From assembly GCF_002090095.1 (NCBI RefSeq), contig NZ_BBRJ01000002.1, positions 124,001 through 188,000 on the forward strand: a stretch of 64,000 nt of DNA. Reading direction: 5' to 3'. The notes below the pieces were generated by a model. That model saw only the letters and a list, made by a program, of their open reading frames with translations, was not told the DNA's origin and did not search any database. Shown one piece after another: positions 24,840 to 33,963 of this stretch; position 1 is the stretch's first letter; every line of letters begins with the position of its first letter. The DNA is from Demequina sp. NBRC 110053 (lineage in GTDB: Bacteria > Actinomycetota > Actinomycetes > Actinomycetales > Demequinaceae). Position numbers and translations under genes: made by a program.

Positions 24840-27026
24840 TCAGTTCGGAATCCGCTTGGTCCACGGCCACCACACGGGGCGGCCGATGTCGCCGACGAGA
24901 CCCGGCACCAGCAGCGACCGCACCACGAAGGTGTCGATGAGGACGCCCAGGCCCACGATCACCGCGATCTGTGCGAGGAAGATCAGCGGGATCACCCCCA
25001 GGGCGGCGAAGGTCGCGGCCAGCACGATGCCAGCGGACGTGATGACTCCGCCGGTCACGGCGAGAGCCCGCCTCACGCCCGGCCGCGTGCCGTGCTGCAG
25101 GGTCTCCTCGCGTGCTCTCGACATGAGGAAGATCGAGTAGTCCACGCCGAGCGCGACGAGGAAGACGAAGCCCAGCAGCGGCACCGCCGGATCCGATCCC
25201 GGGAAGTCGAGCACGTGGTTGAAGAGGATCGCGGAGATGCCGATGGTGGCGGCGTAGGACAGGATGTTCGCGAGCACGATGAGCAGCGGCGCCACGATCG
25301 CGCGCAGCAGCATCACCAGCACCACGAAGATCACGGCGAGGATGGTCGGGATGATCACGAGGGTGTCGCGCTGTGTGGTCAGTCGGGTGTCGAGCGACTC
25401 GGCGGCCTGGCCCCCGACCAGTGCCTCCTGCGACAAGGGATGAACGGCGTCGCGCACGTCCTGCACGATGTCCGCCGCCTCCGCGGAGCTCGACGAGACC
25501 TGCGTGACGGCCACCACCTCGACCATGCCGTCGACCACGATGGGGTCCTCGGGTCCCGCAGCCCCAGGAGGTGCGCCCTGCGCGACGGACGGGGTCAGCA
25601 GATAAGCCTGGTCGACGCCCTCCACGGCACCGGCGGCCTCCACAGCAGCGTCCGCCTGGTCCTCGGGTACGAAGATCCGGATCGGCGACGTCGCGCCCGC
25701 AGCGAAGTGGTCTTCGAGCACCTCGGTGCCCTCCACGGAGTCCACGCGCGCGGTGAAGACGTCGCCCTGTCCCAGGCTGCCGGTGTTGAAGGTGGGAAGG
25801 AACGCCGCAGCGATCACGAGCCCGAGCGCCGCGAGCGCCCACGTGCGGCGCGGGTGGGCGTCGACCCCGCGGGCGAGCCGTGGCCAGAACCCCTTGCCTT
25901 CGGACGGGTCGGCATGGACATCGGAGGACTCTGCGTTGTACCGCGGCATCGCGGGCCAGAACACGCCCCTCGCGTGCTTGCCGCCGATGAGCAGCAGCGC
26001 CGGCAGCAGCGTGAGCGCCGCGAACAGCGCTGATGCGATGCCGATGGCGCCCGCCGGGCCCAGCGCGGCATTGGACTTGAGGTCGCTGAGGAGCAGCACG
26101 AGGAGGCCCAGGATGACCGTTCCTGCCGACGCGGCGATGGGCTCGAGCGAGCGTCGCCACGCGTGGGCGAGCGCGTCGTAGGGAGACTCGGTGCGCAGCA
26201 GCTCCTCGCGGTAGCGCGCGACGAGCAGCAATGCGTAGTCGGTGGTGGCGCCCACGACCAGGATGAACATGATGCCCTGCGACTGGCCGTTGAGCGTGAT
26301 GACGTCGGCGTCCGCGAGGGCGAAGACGGCCAGGATGGCGCCCGTCAGGGCGATGAGCGCGGTGGACAGGACGAGGAACGGCAGCACGGGGCTGCGGTAG
26401 ACGATCAGCAGGATGACGAGCACCACGGCCAGCGCGACGAGCAGGAGGATTCCGTCGATGCCGGCGAAGGCCTCGAGCAGGTCGGCAAGCACGCCGAGCG
26501 CACCTGTGAGGTGACCGTCGAGGTCGGTGTCGACGTCGGCCCAGGTGGCACGGATGGTCTGGGCGACGAGTTCGCCGAGCGCCGCCTCTCCCACCGTCTG
26601 ATCGACCAGCTCGGAGTCGATGCTGAAGGCGACCAGTGCCGCCTCGCCATCCTCCGACGGCACGACCTGAGGCGGAGCCTCGCTGGCAGGCGGAGAGAGC
26701 ACGTCGCCCACCGTCCGGCCCTGCTCGTCGCCTTCGATCGGCGTCTCGACCACGTCGGCGACGAACTGCTCCACGGTCGCGAGGTCCTCCGGACCTGAGA
26801 TGCCATCCACGACGAAGATCCCCGGCACCGCCTGAGTCGGCATGAACTCGGCCTGGAGCTCGGCCGCCTGGGTCGACTCCGCGGACGTCGGCAGGAAGGC
26901 CGCGGCGTCGTTCTCCTGCACCTCCGACAGCTTGCCGAACGTCTGCCCGCCGGCTCCGCCGATGGCGAGCCAGCCGACGATCACGAGAAGGACGAGAAGC
27001 GGCCTCAGCCACGCGCGCGAAGTCAT
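24840..27026 (-). CDS. MMPL/RND family transporter
   Basis: A protein of about 728 residues with 12 membrane helices in two halves. Each half has one helix, a large extracytoplasmic domain, then five helices. The proton-relay Asp-Tyr motifs are GATTDYALLL in the first half and GVDYSIFLMSRAREE in the second. MMPL proteins move lipids, siderophores or drugs using the proton gradient; the cargo here is unknown. Three start codons lie in a row (GTG 27032, ATG 27029, ATG 27026); ATG 27026 gives the best spacing (7 nt) from AGGA. It is divergent from lipB. This pair (MMPL plus kinase-like gene) interrupts a conserved gene order. Confidence 0.88.
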   Translation of the reverse strand: MTSRAWLRPLLVLLVIVGWLAIGGAGGQTFGKLSEVQENDAAAFLPTSAESTQAAELQAEFMPTQAVPGIFVVDGISGPEDLATVEQFVADVVETPIEGDEQGRTVGDVLSPPASEAPPQVVPSEDGEAALVAFSIDSELVDQTVGEAALGELVAQTIRATWADVDTDLDGHLTGALGVLADLLEAFAGIDGILLLVALAVVLVILLIVYRSPVLPFLVLSTALIALTGAILAVFALADADVITLNGQSQGIMFILVVGATTDYALLLVARYREELLRTESPYDALAHAWRRSLEPIAASAGTVILGLLVLLLSDLKSNAALGPAGAIGIASALFAALTLLPALLLIGGKHARGVFWPAMPRYNAESSDVHADPSEGKGFWPRLARGVDAHPRRTWALAALGLVIAAAFLPTFNTGSLGQGDVFTARVDSVEGTEVLEDHFAAGATSPIRIFVPEDQADAAVEAAGAVEGVDQAYLLTPSVAQGAPPGAAGPEDPIVVDGMVEVVAVTQVSSSSAEAADIVQDVRDAVHPLSQEALVGGQAAESLDTRLTTQRDTLVIIPTILAVIFVVLVMLLRAIVAPLLIVLANILSYAATIGISAILFNHVLDFPGSDPAVPLLGFVFLVALGVDYSIFLMSRAREETLQHGTRPGVRRALAVTGGVITSAGIVLAATFAALGVIPLIFLAQIAVIVGLGVLIDTFVVRSLLVPGLVGDIGRPVWWPWTKRIPN

Positions 27027-27074
27027 CATCACATCCTGCCCTAACGTGCGAACCGTGCCGGTATTCCGTCGGGT

Positions 27075-27080
27075 TAGCCT
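27075..27080 (+). promoter_or_regulatory. -10 box close to lipB start
   Basis: TAGCCT followed by 8 nt and ATG 27089; the message would be leaderless or nearly so. Confidence 0.45.
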
Positions 27081-27088
27081 GGAGCCCT

Positions 27089-27790
27089 ATGGACGTCATC
27101 GACCTCGACCTCGGCGCGCGCCCGGTGCCCTACCAGGAGGGCTGGGACCTCCAGCGCGCGATGCACGCCGCTCGGGTCGCGGACGAGCGCCCAGACTCGG
27201 TGATTCTGCTCGAGCACGAGCCGGTCTACACGGCCGGGCGACGCACCGCGACGTGGGACCGGCCCGTGGATGGCACGCCCGTCGTCGACGTCGACCGTGG
27301 CGGCCGCATCACCTGGCATGGCCCCGGCCAGCTCGTGGGCTACCCCATCGTGCGCCTCGCCGAGCCCATCGACGTGGTGCGCTACGTGCGCAGCCTCGAG
27401 CAGGCCGTCATGGACCTGTGCGACTCCTATGGCCTCGAGACGATCCGGGTCGAGGATCGCTCGGGCGTGTGGCTTCCCGCGACGGGCTCCCAGCGCGAGC
27501 GCAAGATCTGCGCGATCGGCGTGCGCGTGGCCAAGGGCGTCACCATGCACGGCTTCGCACTCAATTGCGACCCCGCGCTCGAGCAGTTCGACCGCATCGT
27601 CCCCTGCGGCATCTCGGACGCTGACGTCACCTCCCTGTCGCGCGAGCTCGGTCGCCCCGTGAGGGTCGCCGATGTCCGCTCGCCCATGCTCGAATTCCTG
27701 GAAACCGTCCTGGCCCCCGTACGCTGGGAGACGTCGTCGCCCACAGGCGACGCAGGTCGCGTTCCCGATCACCCCAAGGAGACCGTGTGA
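27089..27790 (+). CDS. lipB: Octanoyltransferase
   Basis: A 233-residue enzyme moving octanoyl groups from acyl carrier protein to lipoyl-domain lysines. The substrate segment is [19 protein letters not shown] (69-87). The catalytic pair is K139 (in [10 protein letters not shown]) and C173 (in PCGI). The C-terminal tail of about 25 residues beyond the fold is polar. Its last bases overlap the lipA start, so the pair is translationally coupled. Targets in this window are the two lipoyl domains of the E2 protein. Confidence 0.96.
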   Translation: MDVIDLDLGARPVPYQEGWDLQRAMHAARVADERPDSVILLEHEPVYTAGRRTATWDRPVDGTPVVDVDRGGRITWHGPGQLVGYPIVRLAEPIDVVRYVRSLEQAVMDLCDSYGLETIRVEDRSGVWLPATGSQRERKICAIGVRVAKGVTMHGFALNCDPALEQFDRIVPCGISDADVTSLSRELGRPVRVADVRSPMLEFLETVLAPVRWETSSPTGDAGRVPDHPKETV

Positions 27791-28806
27791 CCATCGCACC
27801 CGAGGGCCGCAGGATGCTGCGCGTCGAGGCTCGCAACGCGGAGACCCCGATCGAGCGCAAGCCCGAATGGATCCGCACCAAGGCGACCATGGGGCCCGAG
27901 TATCGGGACATGAAGGAGCGCGTCCACGGCCAGGGCCTTCATACGGTGTGCGAGGAGGCCGGCTGCCCCAACATCTTCGAGTGCTGGGAGGACCGAGAGG
28001 CAACCTTCCTCATCGGCGGCGCACAGTGCACGCGCCGCTGCGACTTCTGTCAGATCGACACGGGCAAGCCGTCGCCGCTGGATCGCATGGAGCCCACCAA
28101 GGTCGCGAACTCGGTCCAGCAGATGGGCCTCAAGTACTCGACCGTCACGGGGGTCGCCCGCGACGACCTCGACGACGGCGGAGCATGGCTCTACGCGGAG
28201 ACCGTCCGCAAGATCCACGAGCTCAACCCCGGCACCGGTGTGGAGCTGCTCATCCCCGACTTCAATGCGGACCCCGACCAGCTCGCCGAGGTGTTCTCCT
28301 CGCGCCCCGAGGTGCTCGCGCACAACGTCGAGACCGTGCCGCGCATCTTCAAGCGCATCCGTCCCGCGTTCCGCTACGAGCGCTCGCTGCAGGTGATCAC
28401 CGAGGCTCAGAAGGACGGCCTGGTCACCAAGTCGAACATCATCCTGGGGATGGGCGAGACCTTCGACGAGGCGATCCAGGCGCTGCAGGACCTCCACGAC
28501 GCCGGCTGCGACCTCATCACCATCACCCAGTACCTGCGCCCGAGCCCGCGCCACCACCCCGTGGAGCGCTGGGTCAAGCCCGAGGAGTTCGTCGAGCTGT
28601 CCGACGCGGCGGAGGAGATGGGCTTCCTGGGTGTGATGTCCGGGCCGCTGGTGCGCTCGAGCTACCGCGCGGGGCGGCTGTGGGGCCAGGCCATGACGAG
28701 CAAGGGCCGCCCGATCCCTGAGGCGCTGGCCCACCTCGGCGAGCCCGTGGAGGCGCGCCAGGAGGCGTCGTTCCTGCTCAACCGCACTGCTCGCCCGGCC
28801 TGCTGA
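27787..28806 (+). CDS. lipA: Lipoyl synthase (radical SAM)
   Basis: A 339-residue radical SAM enzyme that inserts two sulfurs into octanoyl groups. Both [4Fe-4S] sites are visible: auxiliary C55, C60 and C66 (the CxxxxCxxxxxC pattern), and radical SAM C81, C85 and C88 (CTRRCDFC). The C-terminal RSSYRAG segment, which supplies the auxiliary-cluster Ser, is also present. The GTG start at 27787 overlaps the lipB TGA in GTGTGA. The auxiliary cluster is consumed in each turnover, so resupply by a carrier such as ErpA (10379) would be needed; this is inference. Confidence 0.97.
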   Translation: MTIAPEGRRMLRVEARNAETPIERKPEWIRTKATMGPEYRDMKERVHGQGLHTVCEEAGCPNIFECWEDREATFLIGGAQCTRRCDFCQIDTGKPSPLDRMEPTKVANSVQQMGLKYSTVTGVARDDLDDGGAWLYAETVRKIHELNPGTGVELLIPDFNADPDQLAEVFSSRPEVLAHNVETVPRIFKRIRPAFRYERSLQVITEAQKDGLVTKSNIILGMGETFDEAIQALQDLHDAGCDLITITQYLRPSPRHHPVERWVKPEEFVELSDAAEEMGFLGVMSGPLVRSSYRAGRLWGQAMTSKGRPIPEALAHLGEPVEARQEASFLLNRTARPAC

Positions 28807-28847
28807 GGGAGCCCTGACCGCGCATCGGCCCGCGCGTGGCGAGCGAC

Positions 28848-28853
28848 TACACT
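28848..28853 (+). promoter_or_regulatory. -10 box for DUF4191 gene
   Basis: TACACT 10 nt before ATG 28864, in the 57-nt gap after lipA. It gives a very short leader without a Shine-Dalgarno sequence. Confidence 0.4.
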
Positions 28854-28863
28854 AGTCGCCATC

Positions 28864-29556
28864 ATGGCTAAGGCACCCGAGAAGAAGCCGCGCTGGTACA
28901 AGCTGATCGCGCAGGCCTACACGTTCACCGCCCCCGAGGACAAGTGGCTGCTGCCGCTGATGATCCTGATCCCCGTCGCGATCATCGGGGCGTTCGTCGT
29001 GATCGGCCTGCAGTTCTCGACCATCGTGCTGGTGTACCTGATCATCTTCGGCATCCTGGTCGCCGCGCTCGCCGCGATGTTCACGCTGACGCGTCGCTTC
29101 GAGAAGGTGATGTACCGGCGCATGGACGGGCAGATCGGCGCATCGCTGTCGATCGCGCAGGGCATGCGTTCGAGCTGGCAGTTCGCCGATGACCCGATCT
29201 CGGTCGACCCGCGCGGCAAGTCCATCGTGTTCCGCGGGGTCGGCAAGGGCGGCGTGGTGCTGCTGGCCGAGGGCGGCAACGCGGCCCAGAAGCAGGTGGC
29301 GGCCGCGACGCGTCGCATCACCAAGCTGGTCCCCGGCGTGCCTGTCAACGCGATCTACGTGGGCAGCCACGAGGGCGAGGTGCCCCTCAAGGACGTGCCG
29401 AAGGCCATCAAGAAGCACAAGAAGGTCCTGGGCCGCAACGAGCGCGCGGCGGTCACTGCGCGTCTCGACGCCATCGGCGGCCAGAAGCTCCCGGTTCCCA
29501 AGGGCGTCGACCCCATGCGAGCGCGCCCCGACCGCAAGGCGATGCGCGGTCGCTGA
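28864..29556 (+). CDS. DUF4191 family membrane protein
   Basis: A 230-residue actinobacterial protein, orthologous by position and form to Rv2219. The basic start KAPEKKPRWYKLIAQAYTFT precedes two membrane helices (about 30-49 and 52-72). A basic cytoplasmic region follows, ending RARPDRKAMRGR. Function is unknown. It is conserved directly after lipA in actinobacteria, which may reflect a role linked to lipoylation or simply an old operon. Confidence 0.88.
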   Translation: MAKAPEKKPRWYKLIAQAYTFTAPEDKWLLPLMILIPVAIIGAFVVIGLQFSTIVLVYLIIFGILVAALAAMFTLTRRFEKVMYRRMDGQIGASLSIAQGMRSSWQFADDPISVDPRGKSIVFRGVGKGGVVLLAEGGNAAQKQVAAATRRITKLVPGVPVNAIYVGSHEGEVPLKDVPKAIKKHKKVLGRNERAAVTARLDAIGGQKLPVPKGVDPMRARPDRKAMRGR

Positions 29557-29618
29557 GGCACCAGCGCGCGCCCGGCGCACGTGGCGGCCGATGCGCGGGG
29601 CCGGCACGCACGGCAGGG

Positions 29619-30266
29619 TCAGGTGGCGAGGGTGAGGACGAGGCTCTCGCCGTCGCGGCCGACCGTCACCTGGGTCATGTCCGGGACGCGGGGCAGACCG
29701 TCCGTGGCAGGCGAGCGATTCTCCCCCACCACCACGACGGCGCACCCGGCGACCCGGCCGGCGCCGATGCCAGCGTCGGTGTCCTCGAACACCACGCAAT
29801 CGCGGGGATCGGCGCCGAGCTCCCGCGCGGCTCGCAGGTATCCCTCAGGATCGGGCTTGCCCGCGTTCACGTCATCGGCACCGATGAGGACGGCCGGAGG
29901 CTCGATCCCGACCGCCGCCAGTCGAGCGCGCGCGGGCTCGGCGAGCGCGGAGGTGACGACCGCCCACCTCTGCGTAGGCAGCGCGCGCGTGAAGCGCGCC
30001 GCGCCGGGGATCTCCACGACCTGGTGGAACCGGCTTGCCTCCATGTGATGGATGCGATCGATCCAGATGTCGATGTCCCGCTCCCCCGCGACATAGCGCG
30101 CGATCGTGTCGCGCGATGGCCGGCCGTGCGCGAAGGCGCGCACCTCCGTGCCATCGAGTCCCAGCCGGTCCGCGAACTCGTTCCACATCGCGTCGACCAC
30201 GGCGTTCGAGTCGACGAGCGTCCCGTCCATGTCGCACAGCACCGCACGAACCCGCAGCTCCGTCAC
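29619..30266 (-). CDS. HAD-superfamily hydrolase, sugar-phosphatase-like
   Basis: A 215-residue HAD phosphatase of the beta-phosphoglucomutase/YfbT-like group. Motif I is D12-M-D14-G-T-L-V-D-S, motif II is VVTSA, motif III is GKPDPEGYLRAA, and motif IV is VFEDTDAGIGAG. A helical cap follows motif I. Related enzymes remove phosphate from sugar or polyol phosphates; the substrate is unknown. GTG 30266 is chosen for its preceding GGTGAGG; it lies 7 nt after the RDD gene stop, so the two genes form an operon. Confidence 0.85.
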   Translation of the reverse strand: MTELRVRAVLCDMDGTLVDSNAVVDAMWNEFADRLGLDGTEVRAFAHGRPSRDTIARYVAGERDIDIWIDRIHHMEASRFHQVVEIPGAARFTRALPTQRWAVVTSALAEPARARLAAVGIEPPAVLIGADDVNAGKPDPEGYLRAARELGADPRDCVVFEDTDAGIGAGRVAGCAVVVVGENRSPATDGLPRVPDMTQVTVGRDGESLVLTLAT

Positions 30267-30273
30267 GTGCGCC

Positions 30274-30699
30274 TCACCGCGCCGCCCGGGCACGAGCCAC
30301 GACGATACGGGTCCCTGCCGCGCTGTCGTGCAGACCCCTGCCCTCGCCATCCCAGACGACGGCAGGGATCACGAGCGCGAGCAGGACGGTGCGGATGAGC
30401 GCCTTGACGAGGCCCACCACGGGGGACCCGTCGACGCGGACCACCCGCATGCCCAGCAGCCGATGACCGGTGGTCGACCCGAGGGTGGCGACCAGGATGA
30501 GGTGCTGCGCCATCCAGATCCCGACGGTGGCCAGCGGCGCGCCGGCGACGAGCACACGCTCGACAGGGCTCAGCTCCGCCGCGGCTGGAACGGCGAAGAA
30601 GGCGGAGGAGATGAGCAGGCACAGCACCCAGTCGATGCCGACGCCGGCGAGCCTGCGACCGACGGAGGCGCGCTCACCATGGTCGGTCGCGGCTGTCAC
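30274..30699 (-). CDS. RDD family membrane protein
   Basis: A 141-residue protein with three hydrophobic segments (about 20-40, 47-72 and 98-117). The family residues are visible as R and D in RRLAGVGIDWVLC and in GHRLLGMRVVRVDG. The domain is found in membrane proteins of uncertain transport role; Rv2219A is the positional counterpart beside glnA1. The GTG start has a -10 box TACGAT 6 nt upstream. Confidence 0.85.
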   Translation of the reverse strand: MTAATDHGERASVGRRLAGVGIDWVLCLLISSAFFAVPAAAELSPVERVLVAGAPLATVGIWMAQHLILVATLGSTTGHRLLGMRVVRVDGSPVVGLVKALIRTVLLALVIPAVVWDGEGRGLHDSAAGTRIVVARARAAR

Positions 30700-30705
30700 C
30701 GTTCC

Positions 30706-30711
30706 ATCGTA
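30706..30711 (-). promoter_or_regulatory. -10 box for a probable leaderless mRNA (RDD gene)
   Basis: TACGAT on the minus strand, 6 nt before GTG 30699. A plus-strand TAGGGT at 30725-30730 faces the other way. Confidence 0.5.
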
Positions 30712-30775
30712 TCGAGGGTTCCGCTAGGGTCGGATGCGTCGCCTGGGGTCCGCCAGATGAAGCGTCGTGCTGTCC

Positions 30776-30824
30776 CGGACTCGCGTGAAACAGTTTCGTA
30801 ACATGCCTTGAATCTGGGTGAAAC
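30776..30824 (+). promoter_or_regulatory. GlnR-type operator upstream of glnA1
   Basis: Four 5-mers in exact 11-nt phase: GAAAC (30787-30791), GTAAC (30798-30802), TGAAT (30809-30813) and GAAAC (30820-30824). A weaker CGGAC (30776-30780) precedes them in the same phase. This matches the actinobacterial GlnR pattern gTnAc-n6-GaAAc. It lies just upstream of a TATGGT -10 box, an activator-like position. Confidence 0.75.
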
Positions 30825-30834
30825 TGCCGGACCC

Positions 30835-30840
30835 TATGGT
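30835..30840 (+). promoter_or_regulatory. glnA: Candidate -10 box for glnA1
   Basis: TATGGT 11 nt downstream of the GlnR-like box; transcription would start near 30847, giving a leader of about 40 nt with AAGGAG. Confidence 0.5.
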
Positions 30841-30886
30841 GGGCACTGCTGTACCTGGCACCTATCACATTGCAAGGAGCAACCGG

Positions 30887-32317
30887 ATGTTCAAGTCTGC
30901 CGAAGAGGCCATCGCTTTCGTGAAGGATGAGGCGGTCGAGTACATCGACATCCGCTTCTGCGACCTTCCCGGCGCGATGCAGCACGTCAACGTTCCCGCG
31001 GCCCAGTTCGAGACCGTTCTCGAGGACGGTGCCGCATTCGACGGCTCCTCGATCCGCGGCTTCCAGGCCATCAACGAGTCGGACATGAAGCTGATCGCGG
31101 ATCTCGCGACCGCGTACATCGACCCGTTCCGCAAGGCCAAGACGCTCGTCATCAACTTCTCGGTGGTCGACCCCTTCACCGACGAGCCCTACTCCCGCGA
31201 CCCGCGCAACGTCGCGATGAAGGCGCAGGAGTACCTCAAGTCGACCGGCATCGGTGACACCGCGTACTTCGCTCCCGAGGCCGAGTTCTTCATCTTCGAC
31301 TCCGTGCGCTTCGACACCAATCAGCACGAGGGCTACTACCACATCGAGTCCTCCGAGGGCTGGTGGACGACGGGCGACAAGACCGACCTCGACGGCACGC
31401 CCAACCGCGGATACAAGACCCGGTTCAAGGGCGGCTACTTCCCCGTCTCCCCCGGCGACCAGCTCGCCGACCTGCGCGACGAGATCTGCACCGTGCTGGG
31501 CCAGGTTGGCCTTGAGCTCGAGCGCGCGCACCACGAGGTGGGCACCGCCGGCCAGATGGAGATCAACTACCGCTTCAACACGCTGCTGCACGCTGCTGAC
31601 GACATCATGAAGTTCAAGTACGTCGTCAAGAACGTGGCCTGGAGCGCCGGCAAGACCGCGACGTTCATGCCCAAGCCCCTGTTCGGGGACAACGGCTCGG
31701 GCATGCACGTGCACCAGTCGGTGTGGAAGGACGGCTCGCCGCTGTTCTACGACGAGGCCGGCTATGGCGGCCTGTCGGACACCGCCCGCTGGTACATCGG
31801 CGGCATCCTCAAGCACGCCCCCGCGCTGCTCGCCTTCACCAACCCCACGGTCAACTCGTACCACCGCCTGGTGCCGGGCTACGAGGCCCCGGTGAACCTG
31901 GTGTACTCGGCTCGCAACCGCTCCGCCGCGGTCCGCATCCCGATCACCGGCACCAACCCCAAGGCCAAGCGCATCGAGTTCCGCGCCCCCGACTCCTCGG
32001 GCAACCCCTACCTCGCGTTCGCGGCGCTGCTCATGGCGGGCCTCGACGGCATCAAGAACAAGATCGAGCCGCCGGCTCCGATCGACAAGGACCTGTACGA
32101 GCTTCCCCCGGAGGAGCACGCGCAGATCCCGCAGGTGCCGGACAGCCTGTCGAAGGTGCTCGACACGCTCGAGGCGGACCACGCGTTCCTCACCGAGGGC
32201 GGCGTGTTCACCGAGGACCTCATCGCCGAGTGGATCGACTACAAGCGCTCCAACGAGATCGACCCGCTGCGCTTCCGTCCGCACCCGCACGAGTTCGAGC
32301 TGTACTACGACGTCTAA
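30887..32317 (+). CDS. glnA: Glutamine synthetase, type I (GlnA1)
   Basis: A 476-residue glutamine synthetase making glutamine from glutamate, ammonia and ATP. Family parts include FDGSSIRGF (latch and N-terminal domain), [10 protein letters not shown], and the metal-site [22 protein letters not shown] and [17 protein letters not shown], both around the active site, also match. The adenylylation site is Y404 in DLYELPPEE, the target of GlnE encoded downstream. ATG 30887 has AAGGAG at 30874-30879. It is likely controlled by GlnR through the box at 30776-30824. A strong terminator follows. Confidence 0.97.
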   Translation: MFKSAEEAIAFVKDEAVEYIDIRFCDLPGAMQHVNVPAAQFETVLEDGAAFDGSSIRGFQAINESDMKLIADLATAYIDPFRKAKTLVINFSVVDPFTDEPYSRDPRNVAMKAQEYLKSTGIGDTAYFAPEAEFFIFDSVRFDTNQHEGYYHIESSEGWWTTGDKTDLDGTPNRGYKTRFKGGYFPVSPGDQLADLRDEICTVLGQVGLELERAHHEVGTAGQMEINYRFNTLLHAADDIMKFKYVVKNVAWSAGKTATFMPKPLFGDNGSGMHVHQSVWKDGSPLFYDEAGYGGLSDTARWYIGGILKHAPALLAFTNPTVNSYHRLVPGYEAPVNLVYSARNRSAAVRIPITGTNPKAKRIEFRAPDSSGNPYLAFAALLMAGLDGIKNKIEPPAPIDKDLYELPPEEHAQIPQVPDSLSKVLDTLEADHAFLTEGGVFTEDLIAEWIDYKRSNEIDPLRFRPHPHEFELYYDV

Positions 32318-32334
32318 GCAGTAGCGCACCCGCA

Positions 32335-32369
32335 CGAAGGGCCGTCCCCGCGAGGGGGGCGGCCCTTCG
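32335..32369 (+). terminator. glnA: Hairpin terminator after glnA1
   Basis: Arms CGAAGGGCCGTCCCC / GGGGGCGGCCCTTCG around GCGA, about 20 nt after the glnA1 stop. Confidence 0.85.
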
Positions 32370-32465
32370 TCGTTGCCGGTCACCCGGGTCCTGGTAGGCA
32401 GTGACAGCCGTCCCCGGCGCAGGGGCTGGCGCCCAGTGCGTGCGGGAGCGCAGCTCCCGTCCGAG

Positions 32466-33812
32466 TCAGCGCAAGGCGTCGATCACCAGCGCCGCCGTCG
32501 AGGCGAAGCGCTTGTCATCGGTGGCCGGCGTGAAGCCCAGCCTCGCGATCACGAGGTCCTCCGAAGGCACGACGATCACCCACTGACCGTCGTGGCCGCT
32601 CGCGTGATAGGCGTCGGCTGGGAGCTCGGGATCGACGAGGCTTCCATCCGGGCGGGCGTTGGCCCACCAGCCTGAGGCGTAGCCGTCCGACCCACGCTCG
32701 ATCTGGGCGTCCACCGCCACCGTCGACTCTGCGATCCACCCCTCGGGCAGCAGTCGCTCGCCGTTCCACATGCCGTCCTGGAGAGCGAACTGGCCGATGC
32801 TCGCCCAGTCCCGCGGCGTCGCCCACATGTACGAGCTGCACACCGGCGTGCCCGTGGCGTCGGCCTCCATCACCGCGCTCGCGAGACCCAGGCGATCGAA
32901 CAGCTCGCGGCGCGGGGCATCGGCCAGTCCACGGGTCTCGGTGATGATGTCGCACAGCACCGTCGTGGACCCGCTCGAGTACTGGAGGTAGGTCCCGGGC
33001 TCGTGCGCAAGCGGCTGCGACGCGACGTACGCGCCCATGTCCGGCTCGTCATAGAGCATCTGGGTGATGGGCGTGCCGAGGTCATACGTCTCGTCCCACG
33101 CGAGCCCGCTCGTCATCTGCAGCAGGTGGCGGATCGTGATGTCAGCGCGACCGTCCGTCCACTCCTCGCGCAGCTGATCGTCGTCGAGCGACAGCTCCCC
33201 CTGCTCAACGTACCGACCCACGAGGAGGTTCGTGACCGACTTGGTCATCGACCAGCCCAACTGCGGCGTGGACTCGTCGAAGCCATCCGCGTAGCGCTCG
33301 GCCACCAGCTCGCCGTCCTTGAGCACCACCATTCCTCGGGTCCCGAGCGCCGCCCGGTCCTGCTCGGTCAAGTCGTCGCCGAACCCATGCGCGATGGCGG
33401 CCGTGAGCTCCGCGTCGGTGCCAGGCGTGAGCGCGAGGTCGGCGTACGGGTTGGGCGCGGCGGTGACGACGGTCGCCTCTCCCCACGGCTCCGGCCTCTC
33501 GGGGGCGACGGTGCAGCCGTAGCCTGGCACGAGCCACGCACCCTGGGACGCGACGATCCCGAGCACCGAGGCTCGCGCACCGTCGCTGTCGGGCGTCATC
33601 CCCACATCCAGCACGGGCACCAGCGGGTTGTCGGGAAGGTCCGTCTCGGGGTTCGTGCGTCCGGCGATGTTCTCGACAGCGCACGCGTTGTGCGCTGCGT
33701 AGCCGGTGCCGGTGCCGGTGAGGAGCAACGGTCGCGCGTACACGTAGGCAGCGGCTGCTCCGACGGCGAGGACGGCGACCGAGGCGATCACGATGGTGCG
33801 CTTCCGTGGCAT
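32466..33812 (-). CDS. Serine hydrolase, beta-lactamase class C fold, membrane-anchored
   Basis: A 448-residue protein with an uncleaved-looking N-terminal helix (about 6-24). Active-site elements of the class C/penicillin-binding fold are S188-M-T-K191 (SxxK), Y278-S-S280 (YxN position) and H407-D-G409 (KTG position). Such proteins include esterases, D-aminopeptidases and carboxypeptidases; the residues do not show beta-lactam resistance. It has a Shine-Dalgarno-like GGAG 9 nt before ATG 33812. It faces away from the glucosidase gene and belongs to the accessory block between glnA1 and glnE. Confidence 0.82.
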   Translation of the reverse strand: MPRKRTIVIASVAVLAVGAAAAYVYARPLLLTGTGTGYAAHNACAVENIAGRTNPETDLPDNPLVPVLDVGMTPDSDGARASVLGIVASQGAWLVPGYGCTVAPERPEPWGEATVVTAAPNPYADLALTPGTDAELTAAIAHGFGDDLTEQDRAALGTRGMVVLKDGELVAERYADGFDESTPQLGWSMTKSVTNLLVGRYVEQGELSLDDDQLREEWTDGRADITIRHLLQMTSGLAWDETYDLGTPITQMLYDEPDMGAYVASQPLAHEPGTYLQYSSGSTTVLCDIITETRGLADAPRRELFDRLGLASAVMEADATGTPVCSSYMWATPRDWASIGQFALQDGMWNGERLLPEGWIAESTVAVDAQIERGSDGYASGWWANARPDGSLVDPELPADAYHASGHDGQWVIVVPSEDLVIARLGFTPATDDKRFASTAALVIDALR

Positions 33813-33950
33813 GCGGCTCTGCTCCAGGGTGCGGCGGCCGTTGGCCCGGCTCACACCGCGTCGTGCGAGTGGCGAGCGCACCCGGGCGCCCGTGGGACCG
33901 CCCCAGGGTACGCGATAGCCGCGCAGTCGATGTGCACCGTCCGGCGTGCC

Positions 33951-33956
33951 TACGAT
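33951..33956 (+). promoter_or_regulatory. -10 box for a probable leaderless mRNA (glucosidase)
   Basis: TACGAT followed by 7 nt and ATG 33964; no Shine-Dalgarno sequence and no obvious LacI palindrome next to it. Confidence 0.5.
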
Positions 33957-33963
33957 GGACGGC

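Noticed and set aside
32466-33812. Beta-lactamase-fold gene as an antibiotic resistance gene
   Set aside because: SxxK, YxS and HxG fit the wide esterase/peptidase family; nothing shows beta-lactam hydrolysis.
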